64,000 nucleotides of DNA from positions 122,001 through 186,000 of the forward strand of contig JAQFVV010012498.1 of NCBI GenBank assembly GCA_028023455.1. Direction: 5' to 3'. The stretch's first letter is position 1; every line of letters begins with the position of its first letter. Of the stretch, positions 25,214 to 38,317 are shown one piece after another. This DNA is from Epiperipatus broadwayi (taxonomy: Eukaryota; Onychophora; Udeonychophora; Euonychophora; Peripatidae). The notes beneath the pieces were generated by a model. The model did no database searches and was not told the origin of the DNA. It was given only the letters and a program-made list of their open reading frames with translations. Position numbers and translations under genes: made by a program.

Positions 25214-26698
25214 AATCTCAATATTGTATCTACAATCTATAAAATTTAGTTTACAATTACTTTTACTTGTTCTATTTAAATGAAGCAGGAAGAAGATCTA
25301 TAAAAAAAATTAGTTTCCTACAATAGTCATAGAGTAGCAGACTATAAGAACAACAGGCTTTTAGATTAATCCTCAGGTGATCAAAAAAAAGTTTGATCAA
25401 TTGATTGAAGGTATTAATGCTCAATCCATCATGTAGGTGTTCATATATTATATGAGCCCTGAGCATCTATCTAGTTTCAAAAAAAGTAGTGTAGCTAAAT
25501 TCACAACAAATAAATGCAAAATTCACATAATGTTCAATTGGGACAATGGTCAAATAAAATCACCTCTCTATTTATATTTATGTTTTTCTTAAAACATTTC
25601 CCCCAAATTTAAAGAGAAAAATAACAACAAAAAACCCTCTTCAGACTATAATATAAAATTTTAAGTCATTTATTTATAATACTGCTTTTGATAAATAAAA
25701 AGTTATTAACAGTAGAAAAAAACTTTTCAAAGACAAAATTATTTTTAATGATTAAATATATATATATGTGTGTAAATTTAAATCATATCCAAAGTTGATA
25801 AAATTGCTTTTTAATTTTTAAAAAAAAACATTGATAAATAATGATTAACTTACTTTGTGCATTTTTTTTTTTTTTAGGACATGCATTTCGTGATTGTGTG
25901 AATACTTATTATTATATAATTTATAATTTCTCAACCATAAAGGTGGAAATTCGGTTGAAAAAAATAATATGATGACTGAGGAAACTCCTTCTTCCCCATA
26001 TTATATTCAATTTAAATTATTTTACCAAAACAGTGTGCATTAAATATTTTCCTATTTAAATGGCATTGTAATTTATTTGCCAGAGACATAATTTTTTTAA
26101 AAATTTATTATACAAATTTGAATAAAGTGTATTGTATATTTACTTATTATTAAATCTGTTCAATTTAGTAATGATTTCTAGTAATCATTTATATTCTCCA
26201 ACACTACTTAATAGATGTTAGATTTTTCAAGTTCTTCAAGGAAACACCACCACTGTGATGATAAAATTATCAATCTCATTTCTGATTATCTTATTTCACT
26301 ATCATCCATTCAAAGCAGTTAAGAAATTGAAATAAATTACAGTACCAAATAATATGACCAAAGTAAATAAAAGGTATTAATTTTTGGTGACACACCAACA
26401 AATTCACCATACTATATTTAAAATAGATTTTATTTAAAAGGTGTCTCATATTAAAACTAAACACTCACTATGATAGGTGCAATTATCTAAGTATTAAGCA
26501 ATACAAATGGAAGTATATATGATGCATGTAAACAAATAGATTATGCTAAATTAACAATTATCTTTCTTTGACAAAAAAACCCTCTACAGTATACATATTC
26601 TTTAAGGTTTTATCATGATTTAACATAGATAATCATTTTGCACAAAAAGTTAACATTAAAGCATAAAACTATGATTCTTATTTCTTCTGGACATTAAA
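25214..26698. other. AT-rich intron, no gene seen
   Basis: AT-rich sequence with short A/T runs; no open frame of interest. Confidence 0.55.
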
Positions 26699-28411
26699 TA
26701 CATCTTTATCCCATTTAGCAAGAACAACCAGTCCCCAAATACCTTGTAAAGTAAAACCTCACATAAAAATATAAACAATTATAATGAGTTTCTATGGAAA
26801 TGGAAAAAATTTTTTTACTTTAAATTCACATATATACCTAAAATCGATTAAAAAAATTAAAGCATAATTGAAAAAAAAAAAGAAGAGTTAATTAACAAGT
26901 AAACATTTTACTTAGTATATTATATATATAAATTTTCCACTGCTAATCCATTTTGCTTCTTATATAATTGCAGAATATTTCCTGAATCATGATTTGTTGA
27001 GTTAAAATAATTGAACAACAACAAAAAAAGAAATTAAATTAAAAAAGAAACACAGTATATGAATATTTCAGTAGTGTAATATATGAATATTTCATTAGGG
27101 TACTGATTATTTAGCCAGGCTTGGTCACTTGATGGCTTTGTTGCCAGTCAAAAACAATACAATGCAATGTTACCGGTCGCGATTTTTAAAATACAGTGAC
27201 TTTTTTTTTTTGGCCATATGGATTTCTTTTTTTGGCTTTAATTGTATTACGTGATTTCTATTTAGCACTGCAATTTTTAAAATACGACAATTTTTTTTGG
27301 CTTTATTTGTATTACACGATTTGAAAAACAACTTTTACTATTAATTAATTTTTTTTATCCATTGTTTTTTTCTATTATGTCTTTAATTTTTTTTATTTTT
27401 AGAGTTCCCCCCCTCTTCCTACTAACAAATTACAATAATAAAAATAATATACAAACACATCTTTACTGCTAATATAGTAAAACTTTTATTTTTAAAACCA
27501 ATTTCTATTACCTTTTTTTAAAAATCAAATCGAACCAAAAATAACTTTTGTTTCAGTGACGACAAAGTATTTCTCAACTCAACCCCCTCCACCCTTCCCA
27601 AAAAAGTAAAAAAAACAAACAAACATTAAAACTTTTGACTTTTTCAATTTTTGTTTTCCTTTTTTTTTTGTACTGATTTGTCATAGAATCACAATCCTTT
27701 GTTTTGGAAACATGTGCAATCGAATACCTTAGGTTGCAGATGCCTGAATGATATGAACAATTGTTACAATTTAAAAATCTGCTTGCCACAGTGCGCCATT
27801 TTGTCTCGTATATTTTCTTACGAAAGTGTGACTTTTTGCATGCTGGTGTGCAATGGCTAATAGCAGTGGGCATAATTAAAATTGAAAATTAAAAAATTAA
27901 AGACAAAAATAAGAATTTAATTTTTAGTTATTAGATTAATTACTAATTACGTTGTCACCAGAAAACTATTAACACAACATGAGAGTGACGTTTGGCGCTA
28001 GTTGTATTTCCTCTTGTGAAGAATCTGATTTTTTACCAGTTTGCAAATGAACCTGTTTAACGGCAAATAGCGATAATAATTAAAACGTGTATAAAAAATG
28101 TAAATTACTGTAAATTATGCATAAAAATATATTGTTTTGAATAAAATTAAATATTATAGTTAAAAAAAGTTTGTCTTGTATCAATTTTTTTCAAATTTGA
28201 AATTTTTTATTAGTCATATTTTATTTCCTTATTTTTTTTTGTTCGAATTTTAAAGTAATTTTACGTTGGTGCTTTGCTTTTACGCAATTTTTGAAAAATC
28301 ACAGTCTGTATCCCCCCTTTTTCAAGTTAAGTTACGTCTATTTTTGCGCAATTTCGTTTGCGCATGTTTTCTGAGGAACCTATCTATCGCGTAAAATGAG
28401 ACCCAGGTGTA
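26699..28411. mobile_element. Decayed pogo/Tigger-like DNA transposon (about 1.71 kb)
   Basis: The left end TACATCTTTATCCCATTTAG and the following block with AATTATAATGAGTTTCTATG mirror the left end of the 2.1-3.9-kb element, and the overall length is nearly the same. The right end, read inward on the minus strand, is TACACCTGGGTCTCATTTTA followed by GCGCAAACGAAATTGCGCAA, also typical of pogo-type ends. The two ends match each other only loosely, so they may come from related families. No transposase is recognisable; a 99-codon cysteine-containing frame at 27574-27873 (minus) matches nothing I know. Confidence 0.5.
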
Positions 28412-31400
28412 TATACTATAAAATTTATTTCATGCCCTTTATGTTCAATTATTAAAATTTTATATTTTTGTAATGTCTAACCAATAAAACTGAATTTTTT
28501 TAGCAATTCTGTTATTTTTTTTTTTTTAAATCACAATTTTTTAAATTTTATATACATAAGATAGATATGTAATACAATTAATATGCATGTAAAATAATAT
28601 TAATCCCAAATTTCTGCTTCCTGGCTTTTTCTGGACTTCAGTAATATATCTCTTATCTATATTATATTGTTGAAAATGTAAATAGCTATTAGTTTTACTA
28701 TCTAATGTTTTGTATATATGTATAAATGTTGTCTAAATTCTGAATAAATTTAATTAATTAAAAATATTTGTTTTAAAATATATGCTTATTTTAAAATTAC
28801 ATTAATTAAAACAACTTCCAAAATAACTTTTCCCCTTTTCATTTTCTTGTTTAATTTTTCCATAGTTAAACCCACAGAAATGTTTGCATGAACTTGCTCA
28901 CAGTTATTCTATGTGAAACTTATGCGAATGTAATTCCCACTTTTCTATCATTAAATGATTATTAATCTAATGTATGACATTTTATATTTGTTTAACTATT
29001 GTTCTTAGGCTGAAGCTACAATTAAAAAAAAAGGATATTCTAAAGTATGCATTAGAAAGCAGATATTCACTTTTTTATTTCAAGGATTTTCTAAGATTAT
29101 AATTTATAAACATATTACCTTTTAATAACTATGATGTTAATATATAGCTTTATTCAAATATATTTTATTTTATAAATGTATATATATTTTAAAGTGTTGT
29201 AAACAAAAGTGATATAAGATATTAAATATTTTATAATAATAATGGTAAAAACTGGGAGGGGGAGGATTAAAAAAGATATTTTCTTTATTTCTAAAAATAT
29301 TTTTAGTAATAAATATGTTGAAAATTTTTTTCCCCATGACAATGTACACAAAAAATCAATTGTTTAATGTTTAAATCTTGAAATAATATAAATAAGTGCT
29401 GGAAGAAGGATTAAAGTGTTGCAGTGTTTTGAATTCTTCCTTTCATTTAGCAATTCAATGTAATCTTTTTAACAGATCAAAAAGACTAAAAAAATCTATG
29501 ATTATGTAACCCATCTAATGAAAAAATATTTGAATTACCTAAAAAAAAAAAAAAGACTGACAAATTTATTTTTCATACATGGCTACAGTTTAAGAGTATG
29601 TGATGGAAAAATATATTTTTCAGCAAATTTTTCATTGAAAATATCATTAGAAATAAAAATTACATTTACCAATTGAAAAAAGTTTTAACGTTATTGCTAC
29701 AAAATATTTCATGTTTCCCCAAAACATTTTTTTCAAAAATTATAATTTACATATAAAAACAAAAATATACTTTAATTATAAATAAACATAAAAAATTTAA
29801 TATTTCATAACTTAAAGTAATCCCCCCCCCCCGAAACAAGCCTTTTAATTGTGGCCACAGTGCAATATATATATATACTTTAGATGGATATCTGTAAATG
29901 GATCAATTAATCAATGTATTCAGTAATTTCTTTCCTCCCATCACCTAGCAATTAAATACATTCATTTATGCATATTACTGAGCTATATTTTTTCTTTAAT
30001 TTTGTTTTAAAATATAAATTATTTTTTTGATGTTTATTCAGAGAAATTGCCATATCTATAACATTTGGTTCCAATTCTCTCCATAAAACTTAAATATTTG
30101 AAGAAAATCCAACATTGTACATTATATATTTTAAAACCACACACAAATATATACAGAAAAGTTATTTTAATATCTATGTATTGTTTTAAGTTGTTGCTAG
30201 AGAACATATCAATGATTAACAATAAGTCACTTTAGAGATTTAATTTCAAACTTTATATATATATAATTAGTACTATAACTGATTGACATTACATATATTA
30301 TTTGAATATTTGTTGTCAAAGTTTATAAATAAGAGAAATCTCTCCTTTGTTAATTAAAAATTTCAATCAATTTATCTAACCAAAAATATTTTCTATTCCC
30401 CTCTCTCTATATAAATAAGATACAATATAAAACTGCCTATCTTTATTACTAAATCTATTGTCTTACATTATGATTAGAGGGCATATCAATTATTAATACT
30501 AATAGGCACTTTACTCAAATTTTACATTTAATAAACTTAGCACATACATCTTTAACACAACAATTTAAAAATTACAAATACATATCAAGATATCAACAAA
30601 AAATATTGATATATTTAGTTTACTTTTTAACACCCATATATCATATATATTATGACATTTATACCACGTGTGGGTGTGTGTATATATATTAGATTTTAAA
30701 AAAAAATAGTGAAAAGAATTTCTAATTGTGGTTTTGATAAGATAAAATGCTTATATTAAACTTATGAAAATTAATTAGATATTTTCTTTACATAATTCCA
30801 AAAATAAAATTTTAACTACTTGAGTAAATATATTTTTTGATAAACTTTCACAGTTTAATTTATATGAGAAAATGCATAAACAACATTGTTTTGTTAGATC
30901 ATCAAATGAACTAATTAATGAATTTGGAAAACAAAATAACTATTTAATAATTATTTGGAGAAAACACTTATTGTTTGGAAAATCAAAAGTCATTTTTCAG
31001 GAAAATAATAAAAAGCACAACAAATTAAATTTTTTCAATTATAAATCTGTTTCAGAATACTAAACTAGAATAAGATAGCAGTTAAGTTATGTTGTTTACA
31101 TTCTGAAAATATTGTTAACCAAAGCCATCTAAGGCTAGAGTAAGCAAAAGATTTAGACTAGCTGTCCATGACTTTTCTGTCAACATGTTTGCTTGCATCA
31201 AAAAAAAAAAAAAAAACTCTTAAAGTGTCAATTAACTAAAATCATGCAGTATTAATTACTTGCATTGGAAAATTATTGAATTTATGTTGGCAAATAACAA
31301 AGCCAAATTAAAATTGAATGCTAAAAAAAATCTACAGCATCAGACAAAATATATTTATTTATTCCAGTAAATCTTTCATCATAATATTTATAGATATAAT

Positions 31401-34400
31401 GTAAGATCACTCAAATCTGCCATTCTAATATTTAAATATAAAAAAAATTAACTTCTATCACATATTTTAAGATTTCAATATTTTCTTGATATAAATATAC
31501 CAACAGACAAAATCATTAAAGTTTTAAAATAAAATTATTTGGTGAAATATTATTTTAAAATCTTTTTAGTTATAATTTAGTATGTCTGCAAATGAAAGAA
31601 TTCGACACAGATATTCAAATACAATCATTTTGATTTTAATTACTTAACCAAAAGAACAGAATAAAAACAACAGGGAGAAAATTATAAAGAATAGGTGTTG
31701 TTAAAACTTATTTAATCTAAAGTCATTTAACTAAATAATTACATTGTATGATTTATTATTAATCTCTTTAGTATTGTGTATGCTCATTAATTATTTCTTA
31801 CAGATTTCTTTTAATAGTTGACTTATCAAACAGTATACCATTTTATCTGAATCTTTTATCTATCTAAATTAACTCCAGACATAAGTATGAAAGAAAATAT
31901 TTAAAAAAATTAGTAGGCCCAGTGCCTCCTATGGTTTAATGAAAAATAAATGGATATTTTACTGTGGACCCAAGTAATGGCTGATGCTCTAATTTAAATT
32001 ATTGATTTACTAATAATATATTTTATGTAAGACAAACACATACCATGTATATATATATATATACATGCCATCAACTTGTGGAAATCTAGCTCCATAATTA
32101 ATTTATCTTCTTCTTTACTTTTATTGTGGTTATTTAAATCAATATTGTTATTTATATTTTGGATAATCGTCACCACTGATGCCATTCCCAGATCATCACT
32201 TAACCATCATATGCTAAGTTTCAATCACATATAGATAGTTACTCAAATTTGAGGAATGAATGAATAACTATTATTACCACATCTTCATTATCAAATCATT
32301 CTCATAATATCCCTCAGCAATATACACAGATATATGTATGCAAATATTTAACAAACACTGCATTTAAACATATGCCTAATCAAATAGAGGCAGATTAATT
32401 TCCAAAAGGTATGAAATATAAATATGTACCTCCACTAAATTAATGAATAAAATAATCATTTGGTTTATTCTAATAGTCTCTGATTTTATTAAAACTTAAT
32501 TTTCTAACTAATGTTGAAATAAGGCTGAATTTCAACTTTAAGTCACATGTAAATGTAATATTACTAATTTTAATTCATAATTAAATATATAAATAGAATC
32601 TCATTTTATAACCTTTATAAATAAATAAAAATTAAATGCTTGTCAATATTTTAATAAACATAATACATAAACATATTCAAATAGAAATACACTACCTTCT
32701 GAAAGCTGTCAAATTGTCAAACTGCTAATTTTAAGTAGTAGATGATTTTACTAATATTTAGTTCTACATAAATACTAGAACAAGAATGAATGTGATATTA
32801 TTAATTTTACCTTTAAACAACAAAGCAGTTACCTGTTTTACTTTTTAGTTTAATAAGTAGGAATATGGATATATATATATTCAATAACTTTTATTCAATT
32901 ATATATATGCTTAAGAGCTGCATTTATTAAAATATTTACAAATATTATAAAATGATAATGTATATCTTTCTTAATGTATTTAATTATAAGTTAAAATTAA
33001 TAATGCTATCTTCATATCTAGCTTAAAGATAAAATTCTGCTTTATTTCAATATTTGTCAGAAACCCAAGTCTTGATAGAATCAGAGACGTGGTGACCATT
33101 TTAGTTTTTGGTTAAATGAGAATGAAAATCACTGTATATATTTACATTTGTCGACTGTCAAAAGTTAATCAGCTTTTATTCATTTTTACACACACACACA
33201 TATATATATTATAATTATTAAACAGTGCTCCAAAATATTAAAAAATTACACATATACAATAAGACATCCACAAAAATAATATATTGTAATTATATTTTAA
33301 CATGTAAATGTTTATATATACTGTAGCTATAACAATGGTTATACTACAACATTGGAAGAAAAAAAAATGTGTTTAATAAAAACTCAGTGATTGACTAATG
33401 AATATATAAACTGCTATTTACGTGTGTGCACATATATGTGTGCTGCTGGAGAATTAAAAATGTAAACTGCCTCTTAAAGATTAAAGAAAAATTAATTCAT
33501 GCACATTATTAAAGATTATTAAGTATTATTTTGTAATATGTGAAAACCAAGGGAATGATAATAAAACTGTAAAGAAAGAAAAAAAAATACTTGTTACATG
33601 AAAGAAAGAATTGCAAAGTTTTTTTTTTTTTTAAATCTAAATACAAACTTTTTTAATCTGCCTTTCAAATGGAAGTTTTAATTAAACAACTTGTTCATTT
33701 CTATAAAAATCTGACAATGAATTTAAATCTAGTATTAAAATTTTAGAATTAATAACATTTTAGAAGTTATAATTAAAAAAGTAAAAGTCAATAATGAATT
33801 TTTTTTCTTTCTATTGCAATGAAATGTAAATAAAGAAGAGATAAGCTATTTTATTCCATCTTTTATTTATTAAAAACATGATATAATATATTAAAATTTA
33901 TATCCAAAACATGTTTTGTAGAGAGTAAAGGGGGTGTTTTTCAAAAAATATATTGTTGTAATGATGCAAATGTCATATATCCCCTAGCTGGTGAAGTATA
34001 TGTTGTTTGAACAACAATTTGGTATAAATAGATTGGAAACAAACAACTCAGCATTACTAACATTCTAATTCTAGAAGCCCAGTAGTTCATTTCATATTAC
34101 TTGCTTTGCATTAGAGTGCAATCTACTACTAAAGCTGTGTTGCCATGATCCATATGGAAGAAATGATTGCTGATTAAACCTCTTTTTCCACCGTAAGCTG
34201 TATTTTACTGACTATGCTTGAAGTATTTTTCAATACTCCAGTTACAACAGTCAGTATGATATATTTAGAAGAAGTCCATCTACTATATGGAGCTAGATAA
34301 CCAAAAGTCATACCAGTAAAATGCCTGGAAATTGCAGTTGGATCCAGAAATTAGCACAGGTTTGAAAAACCAACTCATGCAAACCCTTGTAAAGGAAGAA

Positions 34401-37196
34401 GAAAAAATGGATAGTACTATATAAATGTCATCAGTGCAGCTGTATTTACTCTCTCTAACACCACCAGTGTATAAGGAGAAGATCATCATTAGCAAAACCA
34501 AGACAACAGTAAAATATCAAAAGAACGATACCTGAAAAATCCATGGTTAGTGACTGATTTAATATATTTAATGTGGTAAGAATTACTATAAGGCTTTAAA
34601 CGTGGACCATAGCTTAAACTTAAAATATCTTTTGTTATTAAACTATTTTTGTGTATATGTTGATAGTTGTGACTATATATGCTATCATTTTATTCATTCA
34701 TTATTAATTCAAGATTACTTTTTTTTTTAATTAACCCATTTAGTTTGTGTTAGTAACTCAATTGATATATATGCTTTTTACACCCATATGCTAGTTAATA
34801 TCCACAGCTCTGAGAAATCATGTAATCCATTAGAGGATGTGCTGGATTGTTAGTAATAATTGATTTATAATTGTTCATTTAAAAAAAAAAAAAACCTTTT
34901 CCAATACTGAACTTTCTTTTTAGGAGGTTTGGCTCCTTTGAATTTCTTTTTATTGAAACTGAAAAACAAATAAAAGACTTTTGAGAGTACTGATATTTTA
35001 AATTATAAGTCATCCTCATCATCACATGGGTTAATATTATTATATATTTGAATTAAAATTTTTATTTGAATTTTATAACTATTTAACTTATTATTTATTT
35101 GAACCAAAGTTTACAGTACACATCTTGAAAACCTCATTATATATATACATACGTATATCTTTGATAGTTATGGTATCCAGGCTTTAACCTATCTTCCATC
35201 TACCTGAATCAAAAATTGCCATTACTATATAAAAAAATTCATACACATTAAGACTACAATAAATAAATAAAATTTATTATCCCTTTTCTTCATTTTTCTT
35301 GTGATAAAAGTAGATGAAATAACATTTCCTAGATAATTTTAAAATTGTAACTTTTAAGAACAGTTATGCGAAAATATTATAGTCATTTTCTTTGATTTAT
35401 TGCAATGTAGCAATCATAGGATCAAATAAATGGTAGCAATGTGAATTGATATTTAGATAATTAAAATATGTTGTTGTTTTTTTTTTAAATACTTTTTTTC
35501 AAACTGTAGTCAGTAAATATAGGAGTTCTACAGTATCACATTATTAATTTAAAATGATACTTAATAATTATAAGTTGTAGTAAGATAATAAATTTAGTAA
35601 TAAAAAATTAAAGATTATTACTATTTTATCTGAATAGAAATTACCAAAAATTATATTTAACTTTTAATATTTAAGCTCTAGCAACATATGAATATTTTAC
35701 AGGAATGAAAAATTACAATGAGAAAGAAATATTGTCCAATTACTCTTAATCAACAATTACTAATTTAGAAACACTTCTATATACTAGAGTATTTTAATCA
35801 ACAATGTTTAAAAATTAAAAATCCATTAAAAAAATAGTAGAAATTCATACATTTTTCGTCTTCAATACATTAAATTATTCTTTGCTTTCAATATTTTTAC
35901 CATGAATGTAATAATTATAAGTACAAAATAAACAACAATATACCAAATTAAAAATCAATTGCAAACAAGCAAAAAATAAAAATAAAATTGTTCATTATAT
36001 TATTCAACTTCTATTAATTAATTTGCAATGGCAAATTATATCTTATCTCATGCTAGAATGAACTTAATTAATTTATTTTAAATGTTGTTCATATTTAAAC
36101 AAGTAAATTTTAAACCAAATAATAATATACACAATATTTTTACTTAATTACTTTTAATCTTATTGTAATATATAAAAGAAATTTTACTTTATCATACAAT
36201 ATTTTTAAATATTATTTTAAATTTAATGTTCAGATTAATATTTAAATTTCTGCAAAAACTTCTAAATAGAACAATAGAAGAGCACTATTATATATATATA
36301 AATGCACTGATACAAATCTATTATCAGATTTTATAAATTAATTTTAAAAACATAATAATTTTAATTAATGCTTATTAATTCACACCATAATAAACTTTAA
36401 TAATTTTGTTTATATTAAAGCAATCTTTTAATGATGAATAAAAATATTAATTTCTATCACAAAAAATCATGCTTATTAATGAATATTTGGAGCAACATTC
36501 ACTGAATTCTGATTTAACAAAGAATTGTTAATATAAAATAGAAACAAAAAAAATCTTATAAGTGTTATAATTATTTGCTGTAAAATAGCTCCTATAATAA
36601 TAATAAAAATTATTATGAAGAGAATAACTTGTGAATATTCTGTTTACATGGTCATGTTTAAATATTATATAGATAAACAGACCTAAGCCACAACTTCTGA
36701 AAATCTTAGATATTCATTTATTCTATAAAGCAAAGGTAAAAAGTTATTTATATTTTTTAAAAAAGTTTTTATTTAAATTTCTAATATATGTACTCCACAT
36801 CATTGTACCTATGCACTTGAAATTGTAATATCTATATATACACATAGTATGATTATTTTATTTATGATTTAAAGTAATAATAAAAAGCAACATTTATAAA
36901 TGGGCACTGTAAAATCTGTGTTCTTCTTTTCAATATAAACTATTTATTTTTCATTGACATATTAACAACAATTAAAAAAACAAACAAACATTATAAATAA
37001 ATTTGCTTCTAGTAAAAACAAGTATATTTCAGCCATTGACAAAATAAAATTCAAGCATCCAAATTAAAATTCTTATCAGATGTAAAAATCAGAATAGTTA
37101 AAAATCAGTAGACAATGCCAGCATTTTAGCTTTTAATTTACATAACTACATATATAATATAATAAGAAAATTGAACTAGAAAACAAAAAAAATTAC
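28412..37196. other. Long AT-rich intron, no gene seen
   Basis: Nearly 9 kb of intron between the 37.2-kb exon and the pogo-like element. It contains a C11 run (29822-29832), an A-run near 31200 and (TA)n near 32047. A weak repeat pair occurs at about 30200 and 30477 (AGAACATATCAATGATTAA versus AGGGCATATCAATTATTAA). The stretch 33960-34560 is slightly GC-richer and may be an old repeat, but I could not identify it. Confidence 0.5.
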
Positions 37197-37273
37197 CGTT
37201 TTGGATCATGGACTTCTATAGAAAATTTCTTGTGTCTAAAATACAGATTTTCTAATTGTTTCCATTGAAAGAC
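37197..37273 (-). CDS. FRMD4-like exon: FERM C-lobe strands (QWKQLENLYF block)
   Basis: The exon is 77 nt: 25 codons plus two bases, CG, that begin a split Arg codon. It reads V-F-Q-W-K-Q-L-E-N-L-Y-F-R-H-K-K-F-S-I-E and ends V-H-D-P-K. The acceptor is ..TTATTAG and the donor GTAATT, which is weaker than consensus. The sequence aligns directly after the PRK end of the 62.8-kb exon, with nothing missing compared with vertebrate FRMD4. The block forms strands of the PH-like F3 lobe. Because the exon ends after CG, the next exon must supply one base: the acidic exon at 24.4 kb gives T and the exon at 13.2 kb gives A, and both make Arg. Confidence 0.9.
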
Positions 37274-37600
37274 CTAATAAAGAAATAGAAAGAATGAATG
37301 CTACATTGAATATTCTTAACTACTCAACTCATTTCATAATGTATCTGAAGAAATATTTCACACAAAGGGCCCTACAATGTCGGCCTAACCATGGCAATCA
37401 GTTATATGATAATTTCAGATCATCTGCCTCACTACTAATGCATATAGTTTGTTAGATTTAGGCATATTTCATCTCATATACTGATTAAGAATGTAAAATA
37501 TTTCATTATGATTAGTTCAAAAGTTCCTGAGTTCATAAAAAATTATGACATACTCCAAGTACAAAAGCAATGGGAACTCAAATAATAAATCAAGTATATC

Positions 37601-38317
37601 ATTAGTTTGGTCATTAAAACAGGCAAAACTCTCTTTACACATTGCCACTCAATGCAAGCCAAAATAATCAATGGATGTCAAAAAATCCCCATCTAGTGCC
37701 TACTCATCCAATATCCCCAGATTAGTTTCTGGCTTGTGACCTTCGTCAGTGAGGAGCCTTGGATCTGAGAGCACTGCACCTAGATCTTAGGATCTAATGC
37801 AACCCTCCAGCAAACACCTTTTATCTCTACTTAACTACAAAACTATGGGTCTTAAATTGAAAACACTGTAATATTTTCAATCCAAGCTCATTAGCTTATA
37901 TAGTCATATAGGTCTGAAATACCTATACATTTTGGTGACTTTGATTCTTTAATAACCATAGCTACCACTATCTTATTAGGCAGGATTGGTTTTAAGCCAA
38001 TAAACATCACATGATCACCATTTCCTATGCTTGCTTATAACTTATTAAAACAGGCAAAACTCTTTATACATATTGCCACTCAGTGCAAGCCAAAGTAATC
38101 TAGGTGCAGTGCTCTCAGATCCAATGCTCCTCACTGACGAAGGCCACAAGCCAGAAACTAGTATGGGAATATTGGATGAGTGGGAACTAGATGGGGATTT
38201 TATGCACAAGCCTTCTGGCATGCATTGATTACTTTGGATCGCAATGAGTAGCAATACCTGTTTTAATAACAGTTATAAGCAAGCATAGGAAATGGTGATT
38301 ATGTGATTAGTTTGGTC
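37601..38317. mobile_element. Compound foldback element, copy 2, with 12-bp flanking direct repeats
   Basis: ATTAGTTTGGTC occurs at 37601-37612 and again at 38306-38317, flanking the whole unit. Inside are a partial copy (37613-37793), a spacer, and a complete foldback at 38008-38305 with arms CACATGATCACCATTTCCTA... and their complement, including TTATTAAAACAGGCAAAACT. The partial and complete copies face each other through GTGCAGTGCTCTCAGATCC and GACGAAGGCCACAAGCCAG. No coding capacity. The direct repeats may be a target duplication. Confidence 0.75.

Noticed and set aside
27574-27873. 99-codon minus-strand frame with several Cys and His inside the second pogo-like element
   Set aside because: No known zinc-finger spacing, no splice support and no match to a transposase; it lies within transposon sequence.
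34283-34501. 72-codon minus-strand frame in slightly GC-richer sequence
   Set aside because: No splice-bounded exon and no recognisable domain; more likely an old repeat.
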